A DNA stretch of 64,000 nt, from positions 372,001-436,000 of the forward strand of contig CANMCE010000001.1 in NCBI GenBank assembly GCA_947496235.1. Direction: 5' to 3'. Positions 57,661-64,000 of this stretch are shown piece by piece. The DNA is from an uncultured Glaciecola sp. (GTDB lineage Bacteria; Pseudomonadota; Gammaproteobacteria; Enterobacterales; Alteromonadaceae). Positions within the stretch are counted from its first letter, which is position 1, and each line of letters opens with the position of its first letter. The notes under the pieces are model-generated. The model made no database searches. It worked only from the letters and a program-made list of their open reading frames with translations, and had not been told where the DNA came from. Both the position numbers and the translations under genes were made by a program.

Positions 57661-59961
57661 TTAAAATCTATAACCAACAGTCACATGAATGGTACGAGGG
57701 TCACCGAAATAACCAATCAAGGTTAAGTCACCACCAACACCAGGAGCAAAACTTCCATTTCCATCAGGCGCGCCTACAAAGTTGTAACCACCTACAAGGT
57801 ATTCTTCATCCGTTAAGTTTTTACCGTGAATACTTGCATACCAATCGCCTTCTAAACTTTCCCAGTTTAAGCTCATGTTGAGCATGCCGTACCCGTCTTG
57901 CGCTAACAGTTCTGATGTTTCGAACAATAAGTATTCGTCACGTACGTAGTAGTTAGCGATAAGAGTAAAGTAACCTACATCTGTATCAAAGCTATAGTTA
58001 GCTGCAAAGTTTGCAGTATATTTTGGAGAGTTAGATAATCCAATTAATGGCGGAACAGCGGTATTTTCTTTAATCTCGAAGTCCAAGTAACCAAGCGCTA
58101 CATCAAATGATAAATGCTCTGTTGCGACATAGTTAATTTCTGCTTCAATACCACTACCTTCTGTTCGTGCAGCGTTTTGTAACGTTTGGTTTAGGTCGAT
58201 ACCATCTGTTGCACCAACCGCTATATACTGTCTGTCTTTGTGGTCATATTGGAACAAAGTAACATTGGTTCGTAATTTAGTGCCCCAATCTTTCTTGATA
58301 CCTAATTCAAATGAATCAACTACTTCCGGATCTACACCTGCTTCGTTGCCTTCAGCTCTTGGGTTAAAAGTACCTGACTTGAACCCCTGGCCATAAGACG
58401 CGAAGATCATAGTGGAATCATCCATCATATATTCTAAGCCAACGCGAGGCGTAAAGCGGGACCAACTTTGAGATTTAGGAGCGTCTAATACGCCATCACC
58501 ATCAGTGTCTACACCTAACACTTGAGGCGTTATGGCACCGCTAGGGAATGGGCTGTCTGGACGTACATATCCAGGTACCCAACCTGACTCAGGATAAACG
58601 GTGTAAAACACCACACCATTGTCCACTCTTGCCACTTTTTCTTCATCTGTGTAACGGGCACCAAGGGTCATTGACAATTTGTCAGTAATATCGAAACTAG
58701 TCTGCGCGTAAGCAGCCCAACTTTCAGAGTTATTACAACCAGCGGTCTCACGCGTTAACCCTGGCAATAATAAAGACTGTCCAAAACGTTCTAATATTGC
58801 GTTGAACATACCGCAAGATTCGCCGTCGTAATAATACAAACCTGATACAAAGTTAAAATTACCATTATCAAAATTAGCTTGTAACTCGTGAGTTGTATTG
58901 TCGTCAGTATAAATAGCTGGAACATCGAAAATCACAGCTGCTGTATTGTCGAAATCGATATTGGTAGGAGAATAACCTTCTCTTTTTGATGCGACATATT
59001 TAAGCTCAAGATCATCAGTTACGTCATAGCGAGCCATAAAAGAATAACCTTCTAGCTCAACTAGGTTATCTGTAGGTAATGAGGTGTAAGAATCAAAAAC
59101 ACTGTCAGGAACAGGGGCATCCGTTAATAATGAAGGAAGAAGACGATACCCACCTTTAGCATTTGAAGTATCGCGCGTTTTATCCCAACCAAAACGGAAA
59201 AACAAATCGTCGGAAGCATGATATTCAAGATTTAATCTAGCAGTCCACAGTTCTTTGTTGTAGTTTTCTGTGTTTTGATTAGACAATGCTGATTGCAAAT
59301 ACTCACCAAAGCCGTCTCTATTTAAAGTGGCAAATCCAGCGCCCACATACAATTTATCTTCAATTAGCGGCATTTGACCTGTGGCTTTCAAATCATTTTG
59401 ACCGAAGCTACCGACAGTAGCCTTGATATCAAAACGCATATCGCCCATCATTTCTTTAGTTACATACTTAACTGCACCACCTATGGTGTTTTTACCGTAA
59501 AGTGTTCCTTGAGGACCACGCAACACCTCGATTCTTTCCACATCAAGAATATCTAACACTGCCCCTTGTGGACGAGCGATATACACGTCATCAATGTAGA
59601 TACCAACACCTGGCTCATATCCCCATAGTGGATCTTGCTGACCTACCCCACGTATAAAAGCTGTTAACGTACTGTTAGTACCACGGCTTGTTTGTAAGGT
59701 TGTATTAGGTGAAAATTGTTGGATTTCGTTAATTACTGAAATGCCGTTTTCAGCCAAATCTGAAGCACTAACAGAGGTAAGTGCTACCGGCACTTCTTGA
59801 ATTGACTCTACGGATTTACGTGCTGTAACTTCAATTCTTTCAAGTTCATCTTTCTTTGCTTCCTCTTGAGCTAGCAAGGGCTGAGCAAATAGTGCGGTGG
59901 CAACAGCCAATGCGCACATGGTCGGTGTGTTGTGTAAAAAATTCGTTTTATTATTCATCAT
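57661..59961 (-). CDS. TonB-dependent receptor
   Basis: A 766-residue outer-membrane importer. A signal peptide ends near FAQPLLA (about residue 31). The plug domain begins with ERIEVTARKSVESIQEVPVALT, the TonB-box-like and plug start typical of Alteromonadales and sphingomonad receptors. It contains VERIEVLRGPQGTLYGKNTIGGAV, and the barrel ends IHVTVGYRF with a terminal Phe for BAM recognition. The ATG at 59961 (GGGA six bases upstream) is preferred to a TTG at 59973. It is divergent from a GntP permease and probably imports an oligomeric carbon source rather than iron; this is inference from the neighbours. Confidence 0.9.
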   Translation of the reverse strand: MMNNKTNFLHNTPTMCALAVATALFAQPLLAQEEAKKDELERIEVTARKSVESIQEVPVALTSVSASDLAENGISVINEIQQFSPNTTLQTSRGTNSTLTAFIRGVGQQDPLWGYEPGVGIYIDDVYIARPQGAVLDILDVERIEVLRGPQGTLYGKNTIGGAVKYVTKEMMGDMRFDIKATVGSFGQNDLKATGQMPLIEDKLYVGAGFATLNRDGFGEYLQSALSNQNTENYNKELWTARLNLEYHASDDLFFRFGWDKTRDTSNAKGGYRLLPSLLTDAPVPDSVFDSYTSLPTDNLVELEGYSFMARYDVTDDLELKYVASKREGYSPTNIDFDNTAAVIFDVPAIYTDDNTTHELQANFDNGNFNFVSGLYYYDGESCGMFNAILERFGQSLLLPGLTRETAGCNNSESWAAYAQTSFDITDKLSMTLGARYTDEEKVARVDNGVVFYTVYPESGWVPGYVRPDSPFPSGAITPQVLGVDTDGDGVLDAPKSQSWSRFTPRVGLEYMMDDSTMIFASYGQGFKSGTFNPRAEGNEAGVDPEVVDSFELGIKKDWGTKLRTNVTLFQYDHKDRQYIAVGATDGIDLNQTLQNAARTEGSGIEAEINYVATEHLSFDVALGYLDFEIKENTAVPPLIGLSNSPKYTANFAANYSFDTDVGYFTLIANYYVRDEYLLFETSELLAQDGYGMLNMSLNWESLEGDWYASIHGKNLTDEEYLVGGYNFVGAPDGNGSFAPGVGGDLTLIGYFGDPRTIHVTVGYRF

Positions 59962-60044
59962 TATATTTCCCAAGTTGAAAATGTTCGTTACCTTAGGCGT
60001 TGCGGTCTTTGTTAAATCTAAGTTAATTTTTGTTTAAAAAAAAC

Positions 60045-60058
60045 AGTACCATCGTACT
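60045..60058. promoter_or_regulatory. Inverted repeat in the divergent TonB receptor/GntP region
   Basis: AGTAC-CATC-GTACT, a perfect 5-bp inverted repeat with a 4-base spacer, in the 198-bp gap between divergent starts at 59961 and 60160. A -10-like TTTATACCC follows it at 60071-60079 toward the permease. It is a plausible operator for the neighbouring LuxR-type regulator. Confidence 0.5.
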
Positions 60059-60159
60059 ATGGGAAAAATTTTATACCCTTGTAGACTTAGCCACATCTCG
60101 GCGTACTGCGGTCACAGATACGAAAGCTTTAGTAGCTTATTTAACGGGATAGAACAAAA

Positions 60160-61455
60160 ATGATAAGTTTAATTGGATTAATTGGTGGGCTTGCATTACT
60201 GATAGTGCTAACCATCAGGGGCATGAATTTATTTATTGCCGCGCCTTTTTGTGCCGCAATAGTGGCAGCGACAAATGGGTTAGCTTTCTTTACCGGCGAT
60301 GCCAACTTTGTGACAACCTACATGTCTGGGTTTACTGGTTTTATTGCCTCATGGTTTTTCATGTTTTTACTTGGCGCATTGTTTGGTAAATTTATGGAAG
60401 ATTCAGGCGCAGCTGAATCGCTAGCTCGCTGGATTGTTGGAAAGCTAGGCTTTAAACACGCCATGTTTGCTATTGTTGCCGCTTGTGCAATATTAACCTA
60501 TGGTGGTGTCAGCTTGTTTGTGGTCGCCTTTTCTGTCTATCCAATGGCTGTAAGCTTGTTCAAAGATGCTGATTTACCTCGCCGTTTTATTCCGGCGACC
60601 ATCGCATTTGGCTCGGTCACCTTTACTATGACCTCTGCAGGTTCACCAGAAATTCAAAATTGGATTCCAACCAAGCATTTAGGCACTTCGCCTTTTGCCG
60701 CTTGGGAAGTGAGTTTGGTTGTAGCCATAATCATGGCAGTTTTCGGTTATTGGTGGCTATCAAGAATGGTCAACAAAGCAGTGAAAAACGGAGAACGGTT
60801 CACTACTCGACCTGAAGATCCAAAGCAAAAAACACGCGATTTACCAAGTCCTATCACAGGTTTTATTCCATTGTTAGTGGTATTATTCGTGTCGTTTTTA
60901 TTCCATGACAGTTTTGGGCAATATGCGTTAATTTTAGCCCTCGGCGGCGGCGTACTCATGCTAATTGCCTTGAATTTTAAATACTTCACTAATTTTGCAG
61001 GCGCCATCAACTTAGGTACTACAGGTGCTTTAGTGGCAATCGGAAACACAGCGGCTGTTGTTGGTTTTGGTGCTATTGCGAAAACCACAGATGCATTTCA
61101 ACAAACCGTTGAAGTAATGACACAAATTCCCGGAAATGAACTTATAGGCGCTGCTGTAGCAGTAAGTGTGATTGCAGGCTTAACTGGTTCGGCATCCGGA
61201 GGGCAGGCTATCGCCCTACCATTGGTTGGTCCACACTATATTGATCAAGGTGTAGATCCCGAAGAGCTCCATCGCATAGTGTCTATTAGCTCAGGGGCTT
61301 TAGATTCTTTACCTCATAATGGCTATGTTGTAACGACTATACGCGCCATTTGCCATGAAACTCACAAAGCTGCTTATGGCCCCATGGCCGCACTTACAGT
61401 AATAGTGCCATTGATTGGTTTGGCCGCAGCTATTGGTTTGTTTATTTTATTTTAA
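60160..61455 (+). CDS. GntP family permease (probable 3-hydroxybutyrate/hydroxy-acid importer)
   Basis: A 431-residue inner-membrane transporter with 11-12 helices. Gene length and motifs such as NGLAFFTGDANFV, FMFLLGALFGKFMEDSGAAESLARWIVGKLG and GLTGSASGGQAIALPLVGPHYID fit the GntP/gluconate:H+ symporter family; the FxEDSGAA segment is a family hallmark. GntP relatives near hydroxybutyrate genes carry short hydroxy acids. Here the following genes are two secreted hydrolases and 3-hydroxybutyrate dehydrogenase, so 3-hydroxybutyrate is the likely substrate. It is the first gene of the putative operon. Confidence 0.85.
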   Translation: MISLIGLIGGLALLIVLTIRGMNLFIAAPFCAAIVAATNGLAFFTGDANFVTTYMSGFTGFIASWFFMFLLGALFGKFMEDSGAAESLARWIVGKLGFKHAMFAIVAACAILTYGGVSLFVVAFSVYPMAVSLFKDADLPRRFIPATIAFGSVTFTMTSAGSPEIQNWIPTKHLGTSPFAAWEVSLVVAIIMAVFGYWWLSRMVNKAVKNGERFTTRPEDPKQKTRDLPSPITGFIPLLVVLFVSFLFHDSFGQYALILALGGGVLMLIALNFKYFTNFAGAINLGTTGALVAIGNTAAVVGFGAIAKTTDAFQQTVEVMTQIPGNELIGAAVAVSVIAGLTGSASGGQAIALPLVGPHYIDQGVDPEELHRIVSISSGALDSLPHNGYVVTTIRAICHETHKAAYGPMAALTVIVPLIGLAAAIGLFILF

Positions 61456-61467
61456 TAAGGGCATTTA

Positions 61468-62661
61468 ATGAAACTTCGACAATTATTGTTTACGCTATGC
61501 TTCTGTACTCTGCTAGTAAATTGCGTCAACGCGAAGGATAAAATGTTAGTTGAAAAACAACACCATAACATAAAGAACTTTAACACCCATTTTGGGAAAA
61601 CAATCGCTGAGGTGAATGTAGGCTGGGAAAGTTATGGCAAGCTAAATGATGACAAATCAAACGCAATTTTAATCACACACTTTTTTACCGGTAATAGCCA
61701 CGCGGCTGGGGTTTATTCGGAAGATGATGAAGAGCCAGGATACTGGGATAGCATCATTGGTCCCGGCAAGGCTATAGACACAGATAAATTCTTTGTCATT
61801 AGTGTGGATAGTTTAGTTAATATCAGTGCAAACAATCCAAAAGTGATTACCACTGGTCCTGCGTCCATAAATCCAGCGACAGGAAAGCCTTATGGTTTAG
61901 ATTTTCCAGTTGTTACTATGCGTGATTTTGTTAACGCACAGAAATCTGTTTTAGACAGTTTAGGTATTGAAAAGCTCTATGCAGTTGCTGGCCCTTCAAT
62001 GGGAAGCATGCAAGCTATTGAGTGGGCTAGTGCCTATCCAGATAAAGTTGAACGTATGATTTCTGTTATTGGCAGCGCGGGGGCTGATGCTTGGACTAAA
62101 GCTTTGTTGGATCAATGGACTTGGCCAATAAAGTCAGATCCTAATTGGCAACAAGGCAATTATTACAACGAACAACAAGAAAATTATCCAGTTCAAGGAC
62201 TCACCCTGGCCTTAGCGTTAATCACCCAAAGTGCACTTACTCCAGCATTTTTTAATTCTGTTGAAGATCAACTTGCTAAGATTTCTAAGCAACAACTAGC
62301 CTCCTCGGTCACTCAAGATACCGCCATTGTCAAATGGTTAATGGAAAGAGCTGGGGCTCGTGCAAACCAAATGGATGCAAATCATTTACTTTATTTGGTC
62401 AGAGCGAATCAATTATTTTTAACGGGTATGCAGTCCGACCTATCGTCAGGCCTTGAGCGAATCACAGCAAAAACACTGTTCATCACTGCGAAAACAGATT
62501 TGTTATTGATGCCCTATCACGCCGAACTAGCGTTTAATCAATTAACGTCCATGAATAAAGATACACAAATTGTCTACATTGATGGCCCTTTAGGGCATTT
62601 AGAAGGAGTAGCTGGAATACAAAAAGCAGCCACAGAAATTAAACAATTTTTACAGGACTAA
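61468..62661 (+). CDS. Exported MetX-like alpha/beta hydrolase
   Basis: A 397-residue alpha/beta hydrolase that resembles homoserine O-acetyltransferase (MetX): GWESYGKLNDDKSNAILITHFFTG, then the nucleophile elbow VAGPSMGSMQAIEWA (Ser near residue 179), DLLLMPYHAEL with the Asp, and GHLEGVAG with the His. Unlike MetX it has a signal peptide (MKLRQLLFTLCFCTLLVNC, cut near VNA), so it works outside the cytoplasm and a methionine role is unlikely. Lying 12 bp after the permease and 3 bp before a PHB depolymerase gene, it may cleave hydroxybutyrate oligomers; this is inference. Confidence 0.75.
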   Translation: MKLRQLLFTLCFCTLLVNCVNAKDKMLVEKQHHNIKNFNTHFGKTIAEVNVGWESYGKLNDDKSNAILITHFFTGNSHAAGVYSEDDEEPGYWDSIIGPGKAIDTDKFFVISVDSLVNISANNPKVITTGPASINPATGKPYGLDFPVVTMRDFVNAQKSVLDSLGIEKLYAVAGPSMGSMQAIEWASAYPDKVERMISVIGSAGADAWTKALLDQWTWPIKSDPNWQQGNYYNEQQENYPVQGLTLALALITQSALTPAFFNSVEDQLAKISKQQLASSVTQDTAIVKWLMERAGARANQMDANHLLYLVRANQLFLTGMQSDLSSGLERITAKTLFITAKTDLLLMPYHAELAFNQLTSMNKDTQIVYIDGPLGHLEGVAGIQKAATEIKQFLQD

Positions 62662-62664
62662 TAT

Positions 62665-63666
62665 ATGCAAGGTTATTTAAAAAAATGTTCACTTGTAAGT
62701 CTGCTAGCAATATCGCCTTTTGTTGCCGCGCAAAAATTAGTGGTAGATCTCGATAACACTAGCATCTCGGGATTATCTTCTGGGGGTTATATGGCAACTC
62801 AATTTCAATTTGCACATGCTGAAACCTTAGTAGGTGCTGGAATTGTTGCTGCTGGCCCTTATTACTGTGCTCAAAATTCTATTTCTACTGCTCTTAGTGA
62901 ATGCGTCACAGCTACAACCGACGCCCTAGATCCACAAGTGTTGTTAGATTATGTTTCAGCGCAACAAGCGGCCGGCAATCTCGCAGATGAGGAAGCTTTA
63001 AAACAGCAAAATGTTTTCCTCCTACACGGAACCTTGGATGCTAAGATTAATCCTAAGGCTGCCAACTTGTTGCACGCACAATATCAATCAATTGGCGTAA
63101 ACAACCTTAAATTCGTAAACGACAAGGCATTCCCTCATTTATTACCTACTCTTAGCAATGGCGTAGAATGTACAGAATCAGCATCGCCATTTATTGGTGC
63201 TTGTGACTATGACGCTGCAGGTGAAATGCTTAAATTTATCTATCCGGACTTAGGCCCTAAAGGACAAGCTAAGAAAGAAAATTTGATCACCTTTGCGCAA
63301 AATGCATTAACCGACATAAAAGAAGCAGAAATGGGCGAAAAAGGTTTTGTATACGTACCAGATAGTTGCCAACAAGGTGAAACTTGTTCTGTGCATATTA
63401 GTTTGCACGGTTGCAATCAAAATCAAGAAGATGTGGGTGATGCATATGCCTGGCAGTCAGGGTACAACGACTGGGCAGAAAGCAATCACTTGATTGTATT
63501 ATATCCGCAGACTAAAAAGTCTAAAATGTTTCCACTTAATCCCCAAGGTTGTTGGGATTGGTGGGGCTACACAGGCAGCGAATTTGCAACTAAGCAAGGT
63601 AAACAAATTACAGCTATCTATAATTTGCTAAACGCATTAACAAATATCGATGTTAAGGATCTTTAA
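62665..63666 (+). CDS. Secreted polyhydroxybutyrate depolymerase (type 2 catalytic domain)
   Basis: A 333-residue esterase. A signal peptide ends at FVAA (residue about 22). The lipase box SGLSSGGYMATQF lies right after it, with the nucleophile Ser near residue 38, as in extracellular short-chain-length PHA depolymerases with a type 2 catalytic domain. Further blocks are SLHGCNQNQEDVG and NPQGCWDWWGYTG. No C-terminal substrate-binding or fibronectin-type linker domain is present, which suggests a periplasmic enzyme acting on soluble oligomers more than on granules. It lies 3 bp after the MetX-like gene and just before 3-hydroxybutyrate dehydrogenase. Confidence 0.88.
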   Translation: MQGYLKKCSLVSLLAISPFVAAQKLVVDLDNTSISGLSSGGYMATQFQFAHAETLVGAGIVAAGPYYCAQNSISTALSECVTATTDALDPQVLLDYVSAQQAAGNLADEEALKQQNVFLLHGTLDAKINPKAANLLHAQYQSIGVNNLKFVNDKAFPHLLPTLSNGVECTESASPFIGACDYDAAGEMLKFIYPDLGPKGQAKKENLITFAQNALTDIKEAEMGEKGFVYVPDSCQQGETCSVHISLHGCNQNQEDVGDAYAWQSGYNDWAESNHLIVLYPQTKKSKMFPLNPQGCWDWWGYTGSEFATKQGKQITAIYNLLNALTNIDVKDL

Positions 63667-63669
63667 ACA

Positions 63670-64000
63670 ATGAGCAAATACAATATTCTCATTACTGGTG
63701 CAGCAAGTGGCATTGGCTTCGGAATAGCTGAATACTTAGGTAAACAAGGGCATCACATTATTGTTGCAGACATTAATATGGAAGCAGCGCAGTCAGCGAC
63801 AGAAGATTTAAGCGCAGCAGGAATTTCTGCCAGTGCCGTTGCCGTAGATGTGTGTAATGCGTCTGAAGTGTCTGAATTGCCCGAAAAATTGAAAAACACA
63901 CCTGTGGACGTTCTGATTAATAATGCAGGTATTCAACATGTAAGCAAAATAGAAGACTTCCCCCCTGAAAAATGGCAATTATTGATTAACATCATGCTTG
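63670..64000 (+). CDS. bdhA: 3-hydroxybutyrate dehydrogenase (partial, runs off the window)
   Basis: The first 110 residues of a short-chain dehydrogenase. The cofactor motif is TGAASGIGFGIAEYL and the structural motif is NNAGIQHVSKIEDFPPEKW, whose NNAGIQHV...EFPxxKW form is characteristic of D-3-hydroxybutyrate dehydrogenase, which oxidises the monomer to acetoacetate with NAD+. The ATG at 63670 is three bases after the depolymerase stop. The catalytic Tyr-Lys region lies beyond the window. Confidence 0.85.
   Translation, partial: MSKYNILITGAASGIGFGIAEYLGKQGHHIIVADINMEAAQSATEDLSAAGISASAVAVDVCNASEVSELPEKLKNTPVDVLINNAGIQHVSKIEDFPPEKWQLLINIML

Overview
The window is chromosomal DNA of a gammaproteobacterium with low to moderate GC content, most likely an Alteromonadales member of the Glaciecola/Paraglaciecola/Alteromonas type. 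The evidence is gene order (leuS-lptE-holA ... rsfS-rlmH-mrdA-rodA-rlpA-dacA-ybeD-lipB-lipA; grpE-dnaK-dnaJ; dapB-carA-carB-greA), the many c-di-GMP and sensor-kinase proteins, a TonB-dependent receptor with the features of marine Alteromonadales receptors, and a CrbS/CrbR-like sensor pair. I see no insertion sequence, prophage, CRISPR array or rRNA. The single tRNA is tRNA-Pro(GGG).

Layout. 1-9.7 kb (+): end of leuS, outer-membrane LPS assembly (lptE), replication (holA), ribosome silencing and methylation (rsfS, rlmH), the cell-elongation set (mrdA/PBP2, rodA, rlpA, dacA) and lipoate synthesis (ybeD, lipB, lipA). nadD, usually found between holA and rsfS, is absent and an intrinsic terminator lies there instead. 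10-16.8 kb: pckA, a fused ThrE-type exporter (-), then an overlapping run of a GCS2-type ligase, an M14 aspartoacylase-like enzyme and the ribosomal oxygenase roxA. 16.8-21.8 kb (-): a secreted S9 peptidase, a D-threonine-aldolase-like PLP enzyme and a DUF342 protein. 22-27.6 kb (+): a large hybrid histidine kinase whose gene overlaps a REC-GGDEF-EAL regulator by 4 bp. 27.7-36.2 kb is accessory: a class 3 lipase, a 1119-residue AAA ATPase with a C-terminal cysteine cluster, two type IV pilin-like proteins flanking a PEP-CTERM-like surface protein, and a TPR-GGDEF cyclase.

36.2-52.3 kb (mostly -): tRNA-Pro, a nitrilase-family amidase, greA, carB, carA, dapB, a cytochrome b561/cytochrome c-prime pair, a pqiA-pqiA-pqiB-pqiC lipid-transport operon with pqiA split into two genes, then dnaJ, dnaK and grpE. 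The carA leader appears to contain a strong sigma-70 promoter, a 25-codon leader ORF and a terminator-like hairpin at its stop codon, an arrangement that suggests transcriptional attenuation. Both grpE and dnaK have very good sigma-32 heat-shock promoters.

52.4-64 kb: a CrbS-like kinase (sodium-solute symporter domain fused to a histidine kinase and receiver), a membrane protein with a degenerate GGDEF domain, a CrbR-like LuxR regulator, a TonB-dependent receptor, and, divergent from it, a GntP permease, a secreted MetX-like hydrolase, a secreted polyhydroxybutyrate depolymerase and the start of 3-hydroxybutyrate dehydrogenase. I infer that this is a polyhydroxybutyrate/3-hydroxybutyrate oligomer utilization locus: outer-membrane uptake, periplasmic hydrolysis, inner-membrane import and oxidation to acetoacetate, possibly controlled by the neighbouring CrbS/CrbR-like pair through an inverted repeat in the divergent promoter region.
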